In this document: piece by piece, positions 34,710 to 43,054 of the stretch
How positions within the stretch are numbered: position 1 is the first letter of the stretch
Layout of the letters: each line of letters begins with the position of its first letter
Assembly: GCF_004369225.1 (NCBI RefSeq)
Contig: NZ_QFFZ01000009.1
Coordinates: 23,990 to 87,989, forward strand
Origin: Pelotomaculum propionicicum
GTDB taxonomy: Bacteria; Bacillota; Desulfotomaculia; Desulfotomaculales; Pelotomaculaceae
Direction: 5' to 3'
DNA: 64,000 nucleotides
The notes under the pieces: model-generated
The model's database searches: none
What the model was told of the DNA's origin: nothing
Seen by the model: only the letters and a program-made list of their open reading frames with translations
Translations under genes and position numbers: made by a program

Positions 34710-35951
34710 TTAGGGCCGGAACTTTTTAAAAACCAGAGTGGCGTTATGACCGCCAAAGCCGAATGAATTTGACAGAGCGACATTAACATCAGCCTGCCTG
34801 GCCGTGTTGGGGACAATATCCAGGTCACAATCAGGATCAGGCTGCTCATAATTGATGGTTGGTGGAATAACACCGTTGACGATAGCCAGAATACATACCA
34901 TCGCTTCCAGGCCGCCTGAAGCGCCCAGGAGGTGACCGGTCATGGATTTAGTTGAGCTTACCGCCAGTTTGTACGCGTGCTGTCCAAATATTTTCTTAAT
35001 CGCCAGAGTCTCGGCTTTATCGCCCGGTGGTGTGGCGGTAGCATGGGCATTAATATAATCCACGGCAGTTGGTTCAATTCCGGCGTCCCATAAAGCTTCC
35101 TTCATGGAATTGGCCGCGCCGTAACCTTCCGGTTCCGGCGCCGTCATGTGATAAGCGTCACAAGTGCTGCCGTAACCAACTATCTCGGCGTAAATCCTGG
35201 CGTTTCTGTTCAGGGCGTGTTCCAGGGTTTCCATAACAAGTATGGCCGACCCTTCTCCTATTACAAAACCATCCCTGCCCGCGTCAAAAGGCCTGCTGGC
35301 CTTCTCCGGCTCCTCATTCCGGGTGGACATGGCTTTCATGGAAATAAACCCTGCCATGGCCAGAGGTGTGATAGCCGCTTCGCTGCCCCCGCTGATCATC
35401 ACATCCACCCGGCCGCACTGCAGCATTTTAAAGGCGTCCCCAATGGCATTGCTGCTGGACGCGCACGCCGAAACACTGGTAATATTCGGTCCTCTCAGGC
35501 AGTGGCTGATGGCAATCTGCCCCGCTCCCATATTGGCAATCATCATGGGCACGAAAAATGGACTAACCCGCCCGGGCCCTTTTTCAGCCAGGACTCTGGC
35601 CTGATCTTCAAGGGTCTCGATACCACCGACACCGGAGCCCAAAATAACCCCGATCCTGTCCCTGTTTTCCACCTCTAAATCAAGGGCGGCGTCTTGCAAA
35701 GCCATTTCAGTAGCTGCCACTGCATATTGGGTGAAACGGTCCATACGCCGTACTTCTTTTTTACCAATATAACGGGTTGGCTCGAAGTCCGTAACTTCTC
35801 CCGCTATTTTAGTGCCGAATTGGGCCGCATCGAACCTGGTTACCGGTCCGATCCCGGAGACGCCGCCAGTTAAAGAAGACCAGAATTTTTCCAGGCCCGT
35901 CCCCACCGGAGACACTATTCCCAGGCCGGTAATCACAACCCGTTTTCGCAA
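34710..35951 (-). CDS. fabF: 3-oxoacyl-ACP synthase II
   Basis: 413 residues, type II condensing enzyme. The Cys-His-His triad is visible: Cys in VSACASSSNAIG, His in NAHATATPPGD and His in MTGHLLGASGG. It elongates acyl-ACP with malonyl-ACP. TTG start with GGGGAGGAA upstream. It follows acpP in the operon. Confidence 0.97.
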   Translation of the reverse strand: MRKRVVITGLGIVSPVGTGLEKFWSSLTGGVSGIGPVTRFDAAQFGTKIAGEVTDFEPTRYIGKKEVRRMDRFTQYAVAATEMALQDAALDLEVENRDRIGVILGSGVGGIETLEDQARVLAEKGPGRVSPFFVPMMIANMGAGQIAISHCLRGPNITSVSACASSSNAIGDAFKMLQCGRVDVMISGGSEAAITPLAMAGFISMKAMSTRNEEPEKASRPFDAGRDGFVIGEGSAILVMETLEHALNRNARIYAEIVGYGSTCDAYHMTAPEPEGYGAANSMKEALWDAGIEPTAVDYINAHATATPPGDKAETLAIKKIFGQHAYKLAVSSTKSMTGHLLGASGGLEAMVCILAIVNGVIPPTINYEQPDPDCDLDIVPNTARQADVNVALSNSFGFGGHNATLVFKKFRP

Positions 35952-36015
35952 GAATGATTCCTCCCCTTCAAAAAAGTCCCGTGGTTTCCACCCGGGACTC
36001 GCACCTTAGATAGAT

Positions 36016-36246
36016 TTACTGATGCTCCTGGATATATTTTACAGCTTCGCCTACAGTCCTTATTTTCTCAGCGTCTTCGTCAGGTATTTCCAGGTCGAAC
36101 TCTTCTTCCAATGCCATTACCAGTTCCACAATATCTAAAGAGTCGGCCCCCAGGTCATCGACGAAGGATGACTCCATTTTTATGTCCTCTTCCTCAACTC
36201 CCAGCTGCTCAACAATAATTGACTTAACCTTATCAATAATTGCCAT
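36016..36246 (-). CDS. acpP: Acyl carrier protein
   Basis: 76 residues, with the phosphopantetheine Ser in [18 protein letters not shown] at 36246 follows AAGGGGG at fair spacing; the GTG four codons earlier lies on the ribosome binding site. It carries growing acyl chains for the Fab enzymes encoded on both sides. Confidence 0.98.
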   Translation of the reverse strand: MAIIDKVKSIIVEQLGVEEEDIKMESSFVDDLGADSLDIVELVMALEEEFDLEIPDEDAEKIRTVGEAVKYIQEHQ

Positions 36247-36286
36247 TATTAAAATCACCCCCTTCCAGCGCTAAACATCAAACTCT

Positions 36287-37033
36287 TTAGACACCCGCCA
36301 TCCCACCATCCACCGCAATAGTCTGTCCGGTAATGTACCCGGCGGCGTCAGAAGCCAGGAAGGCGACAAGTTCAGCCACCTCGTCCGGCCCGCCGAACCT
36401 TTTCAGCGGTATCTGGGAAAGCATCGTTTCCTTAACATTTTCCGGCAGCCCGGCGGTCATCTCCGTGGAAATAAACCCGGGCGCCACAGCGTTCACAGTT
36501 ATATTGCGCGAGCCAAGTTCCTTGGCCATGGCTTTGGTAAAACCGATTAAACCGGCTTTAGCCGCACAGTAGTTGGCCTGCCCGCTGTTGCCGATCAGTC
36601 CTGCCACCGAGCTGATGTTAATAATTCTGCCGTAACGGTTTTTCAGCATACCCCGGGCGACCGCCCTGGTGCAGTTAAAGGCTCCTTTAAGGCTTACACC
36701 CAGTACTTTATCCCAGTCTTCGTCTTTCATATGGAAAATTAGACTGTCTCTGGTAACACCTGCGTTATTAACCAGAATATCAACCCGGCCGAATTCGGCA
36801 TTAGCTGCTTTCATCAGAGCGGCAGCCTCGTCAGGCGCCGCCACGTCAGCCTGAAAGGTCAGCACTCTGCCGCCGGCGCTGCTGATTTCCTGAGCTGTCT
36901 GGGCCGCGGCGCCGGCATTGCTGGCGAAATTCAAAACCACTGCCGCCCCTTGTCGGGCCAGGGTTTTGGCGATAGCCCGTCCGATACCGCGGGAAGCTCC
37001 CGTGACTATGGCAATTCTTCCGTTCAGAACCAT
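36287..37033 (-). CDS. fabG: 3-oxoacyl-ACP reductase
   Basis: 248 residues of the short-chain dehydrogenase family: NADPH loop TGASRGIGRAIA, NNAG, and catalytic Ser (ISSVAGLIGNSGQANY), Tyr and Lys (YCAAKAG). It reduces 3-oxoacyl-ACP. It begins one base after fabD. Confidence 0.97.
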   Translation of the reverse strand: MVLNGRIAIVTGASRGIGRAIAKTLARQGAAVVLNFASNAGAAAQTAQEISSAGGRVLTFQADVAAPDEAAALMKAANAEFGRVDILVNNAGVTRDSLIFHMKDEDWDKVLGVSLKGAFNCTRAVARGMLKNRYGRIINISSVAGLIGNSGQANYCAAKAGLIGFTKAMAKELGSRNITVNAVAPGFISTEMTAGLPENVKETMLSQIPLKRFGGPDEVAELVAFLASDAAGYITGQTIAVDGGMAGV

Positions 37034-37034
37034 T

Positions 37035-37979
37035 TTAGCTAACCTCCCTGGTTAACGCAAGGACTTTTTCCAAAGTTGCCTTATCTTCAACATTACTTAT
37101 TAATACTTCACGGCTTATTTTTTTAACCAGACCGCTCAATACCTTGCCGGGGCCAACCTCGACAAAAGCTTCACTGCCCAGCTCAAGCAGCTTTAAAATA
37201 GTCTCCTCCCAGCGCACGGGGCTGTATACCTGCCTGATCAGTGAATCTTTTACCTCTGCCCCCGTCAGGACCAGGTCAGCGCTGACATTTGCCACCACGG
37301 GTATCTCAGGATCTTTGATCACAACTTGCTCCAAATCGACGGCCAACCTTTCCCCGGCGGGCACCATCAGGCTGGAATGGAAGGGGGCGCTTACCGGCAG
37401 CGGCACCACACGCCTGGCGCCTGCTTCCTTAAGCAGCGGCTCAACCGCTTCAAGCCCCGCGGTATTCCCCGCCACAACCACCTGCCCGGGGCAGTTCAGG
37501 TTAACGGCCTCAATAACAACACCCGGCTCCGAGGCCTTTTGGCACACTTCCACCACTGCCGCGCTGGCCAGTCCCATGACCGCGGCCATACCTCCTTCAC
37601 CTAAAGGAACAGCTTCCTGCATATACTGCCCGCGCTTGCGGACCAGGCGGACAGCGTCGGCAAATTCCAGTGAGCCGGCAGCCACCAGAGCGGAGTATTC
37701 TCCCAGGCTGTGGCCTGCCAGCGCGAAAGGCACAGGGCCGCCCACACTCTTCAGCACTTCCAGACAGGCCAAACTGGTTGTCAGCACGGCCGGCTGGGTA
37801 TTCGCGGTTAAATTCAGCTCTTCTTCGGGCCCTTCAAAGCACAGGGTTGACAATGAGAAACCCAGGGCTTCATCCGCCTGCTTAAAAATCTCCGCCGCCT
37901 CAGGATAGTCCCGGCGGAGCTCTTTTCCCATACCCACATATTGGGAGGCCTGCCCCGGAAATACAAAGGCTATTTTCAT
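37035..37979 (-). CDS. fabD: Malonyl-CoA:ACP transacylase
   Basis: 314 residues. Catalytic Ser in GHSLGEYSAL, N-terminal FPGQASQYVGMG, and the later His in VSAPFHSSLM. It loads malonyl onto ACP. Its ATG overlaps the fabK stop (TAATG). Confidence 0.97.
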   Translation of the reverse strand: MKIAFVFPGQASQYVGMGKELRRDYPEAAEIFKQADEALGFSLSTLCFEGPEEELNLTANTQPAVLTTSLACLEVLKSVGGPVPFALAGHSLGEYSALVAAGSLEFADAVRLVRKRGQYMQEAVPLGEGGMAAVMGLASAAVVEVCQKASEPGVVIEAVNLNCPGQVVVAGNTAGLEAVEPLLKEAGARRVVPLPVSAPFHSSLMVPAGERLAVDLEQVVIKDPEIPVVANVSADLVLTGAEVKDSLIRQVYSPVRWEETILKLLELGSEAFVEVGPGKVLSGLVKKISREVLISNVEDKATLEKVLALTREVS

Positions 37980-38929
37980 TATGTCCTCACCACCTGTTGA
38001 TTTAAACGATCTAACACCAAGCCGGCGCTTTCGACCACATCCATGATTATCTCACGTACGGGCTGTACCCGGCTTACCATGGCAGAAACCTGTCCGGCCA
38101 TCACCGTGCCGTACTCGATGTCACCCTCGACCATAGCCAGCCTGAGGCTTCCCGTACCGAGCTTTTCCAGCTCTTCCGGCGGGGCGTTGCGGCTTTCCAT
38201 TTCTTCGAACTTCCTGGTTAACTTATTGCGCAGGGCGCGTACCGGGTGCCCGGTAGTCACACCTGTAAGCGCTGTATCGCGGTCCTTTGATTTAATCACA
38301 AATTCCTTAACCCGGGGATGAATGGTACACTCCTGAGCACACATAAAACGAGTGCCCATCTGTACGCCTACCGCTCCCAAGGCCAGGGCCGCCACCAACC
38401 CCCTGCCGTCAAAAATCCCGCCGGCCGCGATCACCGGAATATCAACAGCGTCCACTACCTGCGGCACCAGGGCCATGGTTGTCAGTTCCCCAACATGGCC
38501 GCCTGATTCCATCCCTTCGGCGATCAGCGCGTCCACACCCGCCCTGACCAGCCTTTTAGCCAAGGCCACAGAAGAAACAACAGGGATCACCCTTGTCCCG
38601 ACTTCCCGCAGCGAGGGCACATATTTGCCGGGATTACCGGCCCCGGTAGTCACCACAGCCACAGGCTCTTCTTTTAAAATTGCCATGAGTTCATCCACAA
38701 ATGGCGAGAGCAGCATGACGTTAACGCCAAACGGCTTGCTGGTAAGCGCTCTGGCCTTTTGCAGCTGATCCCTCAGCCATTCCGGTGTGGCCGTGCCGGA
38801 GCCTATCACACCCAGACCGCCCGCTTCTGAAACAGCCGCGGCCAGTTCCGCGGTGGAAACCCAGGCCATGCCGCCTTGTATAATGGGGTATTCTATATTG
38901 AGCAACTCACATAACACGGTCCGGATCAA
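37979..38929 (-). CDS. fabK: Enoyl-ACP reductase II (FMN-dependent)
   Basis: 316 residues of the 2-nitropropane dioxygenase/FabK fold: CELLNIEYPIIQGGMAWV, then VIAAGGIFDGRGLVAALALGA, and QMGTRFMCAQEC. FabK carries out the last reduction of each elongation cycle in place of FabI, using FMN. No fabI is seen in the window. TTG start. It lies between fabH and fabD, as in other FapR-controlled clusters. Confidence 0.95.
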   Translation of the reverse strand: MIRTVLCELLNIEYPIIQGGMAWVSTAELAAAVSEAGGLGVIGSGTATPEWLRDQLQKARALTSKPFGVNVMLLSPFVDELMAILKEEPVAVVTTGAGNPGKYVPSLREVGTRVIPVVSSVALAKRLVRAGVDALIAEGMESGGHVGELTTMALVPQVVDAVDIPVIAAGGIFDGRGLVAALALGAVGVQMGTRFMCAQECTIHPRVKEFVIKSKDRDTALTGVTTGHPVRALRNKLTRKFEEMESRNAPPEELEKLGTGSLRLAMVEGDIEYGTVMAGQVSAMVSRVQPVREIIMDVVESAGLVLDRLNQQVVRT

Positions 38930-38986
38930 TGCCTTCAGCCCCCTTTAATACAGATTGAATAATCTTCAGTTGAAATTTATTTTGCT

Positions 38987-39958
38987 TTACCATTTTAAAA
39001 CTGCCGCGGCCCAGGTTAAACCGGCGCCAAAGCCCACCATCAAAATGTGGTTCCCTTTCTTAATTTTGCCGCAGCGCACAGCCTCGTACAGGGTAATCGG
39101 CATTGAAGCCGTTGAAGTGTTGCCGTAGCGGTCCACATTAACCAGCACCTTCTCCTTTGGCAGGCCGAGCCTTTTTGCGGCGGCCTCAATAATTCTGACA
39201 TTGGCCTGGTGCGGTATGAAAAAGTCTATGTCGGCCGTTTTTAGCCCGGCTAAGGAAAGCACCTCTTCAGCCGCTTTCCCTGTTGCCCTGACAGCGAATT
39301 TAAAGATTTCCTTGCCCCTCATATGAACAAAATGCATATTATTTTCCACGGTTGCATGGGTCGCCGGGTTCCTGGCCCCCCCCGCGGGCAGCGTCAGGAA
39401 TTCCCCGCCGGACCCGTCGGCCCATAGTTTTTGGGCAAGGATCCCGCTGCCCGGGGCGGCCTGCCTCAAAACAACCGCCCCGGCGCCGTCACCAAAGAGA
39501 ACACAGGTCCTGCGGTCCTTCCAGTTAATAATTTTAGATAAATTTTCCGCCCCGATCACCAGCACATTCCGGCAGGAACCACTGGCAACAAACTGGCTTC
39601 CCACTACCAGCGCGTACATAAAACCCGTACAACCCGCGGCCAGGTCGAAGGCGCCCGCCTTTTTAGCTCCAATCCTGTCCTGCACCAGACAGGCGGTCGC
39701 AGGGAAAAGCATATCAGGTGTATTGGTGGCCACAATAACCAGGTCAACATCTTCAGCTGTAATTCCCGCGCCGGCGATTGCCTGCCGGCCGGCGGCAACC
39801 GCAAAATCCGACGTCACCATTTCAGGCGGAGCGATCCGCCTCTCTCTGATACCTGACCGGTTAATAATCCACTCGTCGGTTGTATCCACCATTTTTTCAA
39901 GATCAGCATTGGTAAGAACTCGGTCGGGCACATACGCTCCCACACCGGCAATTCCCAC
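38987..39958 (-). CDS. fabH: 3-oxoacyl-ACP synthase III
   Basis: Condenses acetyl-CoA or branched acyl-CoA with malonyl-ACP to start fatty acid synthesis. Cys in AAGCTGFMYAL, His in IPHQANVRII and Asn in YGNTSTAS form the triad. GTG at 39958, one base after the plsX stop and with AAGGA upstream, gives the family-like start GIAGVGAYVPDRVLTN; the frame opens ten codons earlier inside plsX. Product 323 residues. Confidence 0.96.
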   Translation of the reverse strand: MGIAGVGAYVPDRVLTNADLEKMVDTTDEWIINRSGIRERRIAPPEMVTSDFAVAAGRQAIAGAGITAEDVDLVIVATNTPDMLFPATACLVQDRIGAKKAGAFDLAAGCTGFMYALVVGSQFVASGSCRNVLVIGAENLSKIINWKDRRTCVLFGDGAGAVVLRQAAPGSGILAQKLWADGSGGEFLTLPAGGARNPATHATVENNMHFVHMRGKEIFKFAVRATGKAAEEVLSLAGLKTADIDFFIPHQANVRIIEAAAKRLGLPKEKVLVNVDRYGNTSTASMPITLYEAVRCGKIKKGNHILMVGFGAGLTWAAAVLKW

Positions 39959-39959
39959 G

Positions 39960-40985
39960 TTAATCAATTCCTTCGGCAAGATTTCCACAGCCCCCCCTGG
40001 TTTTTATACTCTCTATATTCAAACTGATAGCGTTGACCAGACGGTTATCCACCGACTCTCTGGCAACCCTGATCGCGTTTTTGACCGCCTTGGCCTTGGA
40101 ACTTCCATGACATATCACCGACACTCCGTTGACACCCAGCAGGGGAGCGCCGCCGTATTCAGCATAATCCAAACGCTTTTGCAGGCATTTTAAAGCCGGC
40201 CCGGCCAGTAGCGTACCCATTTGGGCCAGCAGGCTTTTTGAAATCTCCTCTTTCATCATTTTTAAAAGCATTCTGGCCATTCCTTCACCGGCTTTCAGCA
40301 CCACATTCCCCGCGAAACCGTCGCACACCACCACATCGGCTGTGCCTTCGAAGATATCCCTGCCCTCAACATTGCCAATAAAATTAATGCCCGCGCCTCT
40401 AAGGAGCGGCAGAGCGGCCAGGGTAGTTTCATTCCCCTTGGTATCTTCTTCACCGTTGCTGAGCAGTCCAACCCGCGGGTCGGCATTGCCGAGAATTTTA
40501 CTGGAGTACTGGTAGCCCATGATCCCAAACTGAAGCAGGTGCTGGGGTTTGCAGTCAACATTGGCGCCGACGTCCAATAGCACTGTATAACCCTTCTCGT
40601 TGGGCAGCACCCCGGCAATAGCAGGGCGGTCTATCCCTTTGATCCTGCCCAGGTTCAGCAGCGCCGAGGCCATAGCGGCGCCGGTGCTGCCGGCGGACAC
40701 CACAGCGTCGGCCTCCCCTTCCTTAACCAGCCTGGTGGCCCTGACAATTGAAGAATTCTTTTTACGGCGCACCGCAATGGCAGGATGTTCGCCCATGCTG
40801 ATTACCTCGGTGGCGTGAACCACAGTTACCCCGCCCGCGTTATGAGCGGCCAGCTCGGCGTTAATCCGCGCTTCATCTCCCACCAGGATTATCTCCAGCC
40901 CGTATTCAGCCGCGGCCTGGAGGGCGCCTATTATTATTTCACGGGGAGCATGGTCCCCACCCATTGCATCCACAGCTATTTTCAC
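39960..40985 (-). CDS. plsX: Phosphate acyltransferase PlsX
   Basis: 341 residues with the family start KIAVDAMGGDHAP and GSTGAAMASALLNLGRIKGI. PlsX makes acyl-phosphate from acyl-ACP for phospholipid synthesis. The GTG start overlaps the fapR stop (GTGA). The order fapR-plsX-fab is the classic FapR regulon. Confidence 0.97.
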   Translation of the reverse strand: MKIAVDAMGGDHAPREIIIGALQAAAEYGLEIILVGDEARINAELAAHNAGGVTVVHATEVISMGEHPAIAVRRKKNSSIVRATRLVKEGEADAVVSAGSTGAAMASALLNLGRIKGIDRPAIAGVLPNEKGYTVLLDVGANVDCKPQHLLQFGIMGYQYSSKILGNADPRVGLLSNGEEDTKGNETTLAALPLLRGAGINFIGNVEGRDIFEGTADVVVCDGFAGNVVLKAGEGMARMLLKMMKEEISKSLLAQMGTLLAGPALKCLQKRLDYAEYGGAPLLGVNGVSVICHGSSKAKAVKNAIRVARESVDNRLVNAISLNIESIKTRGGCGNLAEGID

Positions 40986-41560
40986 TGGGGCACGACCTCC
41001 TCAGGTTCCGCAACAATCAGAAACCTGCCCTGAAATACAACTTCATCTTTTACGTAGGAAGTAACCTTTACCATGTACTTATTGCCTTTTTTTATTTTAA
41101 TAACCGCCCTCGCCAGTACTTTTTCACCGCATACAACCGGGCGCTTAAAGCTGACCCTGGCGATACCGGTTAAAGCAACCTCCGCGTCAATAATCGCCAC
41201 TGCCAGTGAGTTGGCCTGGGCAAACAGGTGATGGCCTCTTAAAAAACGGGTCTTGCTCAAAGTCATGTCAGGCCTGACCGGCAGGATCGACATCCCCGCG
41301 CTGCCGACATCCAGATCAACCAGCTCGCCCATCATCTCCCTGCCTGACAGTGTTCTGGGCAGCGCAACAACACCCTTGGCCACGCTTTTCAGCCTTTCCT
41401 TCAGCTCGGGTATTTTCAGTTCAAACCGGTCCAACCTGATCGTCTGGACGCTTACCTTTAAGATCTGTGCCAGGTCCTCATCCGTAAGGAAGGGGTCGCT
41501 CTCCAGATACCTGGTCAGGCGCTGCTGTCTTTCCGATTTATTTGTGCTCAATCCGCCCAT
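40982..41560 (-). CDS. fapR: Transcription factor FapR (fatty acid/phospholipid regulator)
   Basis: FapR represses lipid synthesis genes and is released by malonyl-CoA. Seen: an N-terminal helix-turn-helix (FLTDEDLAQILKVSVQTIRLDR) and a C-terminal hotdog domain that binds the effector (LFAQANSLAVAIIDAEVALTG). ATG at 41560 is preferred, after GGTGAG; nine earlier codons are in frame. Product 192 residues. A perfect FapR box lies 33 bases upstream, so it is autoregulated with the whole fab operon. Confidence 0.96.
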   Translation of the reverse strand: MGGLSTNKSERQQRLTRYLESDPFLTDEDLAQILKVSVQTIRLDRFELKIPELKERLKSVAKGVVALPRTLSGREMMGELVDLDVGSAGMSILPVRPDMTLSKTRFLRGHHLFAQANSLAVAIIDAEVALTGIARVSFKRPVVCGEKVLARAVIKIKKGNKYMVKVTSYVKDEVVFQGRFLIVAEPEEVVPQ

Positions 41561-41592
41561 AATCTCACCACTGTCAAATATCAACAAAAAAT

Positions 41593-41609
41593 TTAGTACC
41601 AGGTACTAA
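41593..41609 (-). promoter_or_regulatory. FapR operator
   Basis: TTAGTACC-A-GGTACTAA is a perfect 17-base palindrome matching the known FapR box. It begins five bases downstream of the predicted -10 and so covers the transcription start. Confidence 0.9.
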
Positions 41610-41613
41610 ATAT

Positions 41614-41642
41614 AGTATAATGCACATTAAGTTTATTTGCAA
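41614..41642 (-). promoter_or_regulatory. Predicted sigma-A promoter of the fapR-fab operon
   Basis: On the minus strand TTGCAA (41637-41642), a 17-base spacer and TATACT (41614-41619), directly followed by the FapR operator. Confidence 0.8.
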
Positions 41643-41649
41643 GTTAATG

Positions 41650-41678
41650 GAAAAAAACAAGCTCCTTTAAAAGAGCTT
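41650..41678 (-). terminator. Terminator downstream of rpmF
   Basis: On the minus strand AAGCTC pairs with GAGCTT across an eight-base loop, followed by GTTTTTTT. It separates rpmF from the fapR promoter. Confidence 0.75.
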
Positions 41679-41701
41679 ATTGACAGTAGTCTATATTTTG
41701 G

Positions 41702-41881
41702 TTACTTCGTGGCAACTACTTCCCTGTCCTTATAGTACCCGCACTCGGGGCACAGGTGGTGCGGCATGACCAGGGCATGGCATTGCGGGCAATTGACCAA
41801 TGCGGGAACTTCGAGCTTCATATTTGCGGCGCGCCGTTGCCTGCCACGCTGCTTGGAAGATTTCCTTTTCGGTACTCCCAT
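41702..41881 (-). CDS. rpmF: 50S ribosomal protein L32
   Basis: 59 residues beginning MGVPKRKSSKQRGRQRRA and carrying the zinc-ribbon Cys pairs CPQC (31-34) and CPEC (44-47). Its length is normal for the Cys-containing form. AGGTGTG precedes the ATG. A different minus-strand frame over 41730-41918 also stays open but is a shadow. The gene follows the DUF177 gene as usual, but here a 531-base region containing a candidate RNA separates them. Confidence 0.97.
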   Translation of the reverse strand: MGVPKRKSSKQRGRQRRAANMKLEVPALVNCPQCHALVMPHHLCPECGYYKDREVVATK

Positions 41882-41896
41882 TTTTACACACCTGGT

Positions 41897-41932
41897 TTCT
41901 GAAATCTAAACAAATCATTTGTTTAGATTTCT
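41897..41932 (-). other. Long hairpin just upstream of rpmF
   Basis: GAAATCTAAACAAAT and ATTTGTTTAGATTTC form a 15-bp perfect stem with a one-base centre, ending about 16 bases before the rpmF ATG. There is no T-run, so it may be a 3' boundary of the upstream RNA, a processing site or a translation control hairpin. Confidence 0.6.
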
Positions 41933-42277
41933 CTCCCGTCCGACTATACGGGAGGCAGTTTCACAGGATTCAACTGCTGAGCTATGGACTCTCGTCCATA
42001 TTCCGGGTGGCAGAAATGCCGCCCCAACACTCAACCTAATGCTTGATAGATTACATCCCTAGCGGAAAGATAAAACCTTCTCTAATTCTCTTACCTATCA
42101 AACGCTAGGTTGAGTGCTGGGTTCTGCCCGGAAGGGGGTGTTACCCACCGCCTGGTTGATATAACCTCCGCGCCCGACTTTCACCGCGTGTCTTTGCGAC
42201 GCCTCATCGGATGTAACTGCTTAGAAACCTTTTCCTCTCTAAATTTTACTTAACTCTCATATGCCACTCACCTCCTG
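41897..42277 (-). ncRNA. Candidate large structured RNA between the DUF177 gene and rpmF
   Basis: Minus-strand transcript predicted from its own promoter (42284-42312). Pairings seen by eye: a long domain closed by TTCCGGG/CCCGGAA, containing an ACTCAACCTA/TAGGTTGAGT stem extended by TTGATAG/CTATCAA; ATGGAC-GAGA-GTCCAT with a GNRA loop; CTCCCGT/ACGGGAG; GGTG-GGTAA-CACC; GCGT/ACGC nested inside CCGA/TCGG; and a final GAAATCTAAACAAAT/ATTTGTTTAGATTTC hairpin just before rpmF. GNRA-like loops occur only in the minus-strand sense. No ORF of note. I cannot place it in tmRNA, RNase P, SRP, 6S or a known riboswitch class. Ends are approximate. Confidence 0.65.
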
Positions 42278-42283
42278 TGTCCA

Positions 42284-42312
42284 CTATAAAATAGAACAGG
42301 TGTTCGTGTCAA
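42284..42312 (-). promoter_or_regulatory. Predicted sigma-A promoter of the candidate RNA / rpmF
   Basis: TTGACA (42307-42312), a 17-base spacer and TTATAG (42284-42289) on the minus strand. It lies 100 bases after the DUF177 stop and about 400 bases before rpmF, far upstream for a promoter serving a 59-codon gene alone. Confidence 0.75.
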
Positions 42313-42413
42313 TGAATTATCATTCTTTACATACTTTTATTTAACTATTTTGTAGCTGCTTACAACCTCCTTAGAGTACGGATTACCCGCACTTCAGGTC
42401 TTATGAATAGGCG

Positions 42414-42917
42414 TTACTCTTTCTTTAAAAGGTCTTTTAAGATGCCCAGACGCGGGTCAATTTCTTCCGCGGCACAACCGCAGGCGTCTTCGTTAAGGTT
42501 TTTGCCGCACACGGGGCAAAGCCCCCGGCATTCTTCGCTGCATAAAGCTTTCATCGGCAGGGCCAGATAGATACTTTTTTCAACTTCCGGCGTCACGTCC
42601 AGATAATCCCCGGAGAAAGAAAGAAGGTTCCCGGCTGCCGTATCCTGCGCCATGGCATAATTTTCTTCGAAGGGTACTGCAAAATCGTAAATAAACGTCC
42701 CCAGACAACGGCCGCACTTTAGCTCCAGTTTACCGCCGACTTCCCCTGTAACGGCAATAGTTTTGCCGGTATTTAAAGCGGACAGGCGGGCGTTAACCGG
42801 CGCCGCAAAGCTGATAACCTCCCCGGATAACTCCAGCGGCGGTAAATCCTCCAGCAGGTCAAAACTGGCCGTATCCCCTGGAGACCTTTTTAGTCTGGCA
42901 ACATCAAGCTGCAGCAC
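42414..42917 (-). CDS. DUF177 (YceD-like) rRNA accumulation protein
   Basis: 167 residues: LKCGRCLGTF near the middle and a C-terminal LCSEECRGLCPVCGKNLNED block, the two Cys groups typical of DUF177. Members are nearly always next to rpmF and are needed for 23S rRNA accumulation in some species. GTG start with GGAGTG upstream. Normally it sits just before rpmF; here 531 bases intervene. Confidence 0.92.
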   Translation of the reverse strand: MLQLDVARLKRSPGDTASFDLLEDLPPLELSGEVISFAAPVNARLSALNTGKTIAVTGEVGGKLELKCGRCLGTFIYDFAVPFEENYAMAQDTAAGNLLSFSGDYLDVTPEVEKSIYLALPMKALCSEECRGLCPVCGKNLNEDACGCAAEEIDPRLGILKDLLKKE

Positions 42918-43054
42918 AATATATCACTCCGAATTCAACACCACAAATTATATTAAGAAGGCAGTGTTTTGTCAAGAATTTTCCTTTTTGACTCATTACA
43001 GCCGGCCTGCAACAATATACTTTCTTAGGCTGTCCCAAAAGGAGCGAATTTAAA

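Noticed and set aside
41730..41918. 62-residue minus-strand ORF
   Set aside because: It is an out-of-frame shadow of rpmF; the L32 sequence with both Cys pairs is in the frame 41702-41881.
41950..42000. tRNA-like words (ATAGCTCAGCAG, GTTGAATCC) in the candidate RNA
   Set aside because: No acceptor stem, anticodon arm or correct spacing; not a tRNA or tmRNA.
42150..42215. Hammerhead-like core (CCGATGAG...GGTGAAAGTC) in the candidate RNA
   Set aside because: The essential CTGATGA and CGAAA residues are not both intact and a third stem is missing.
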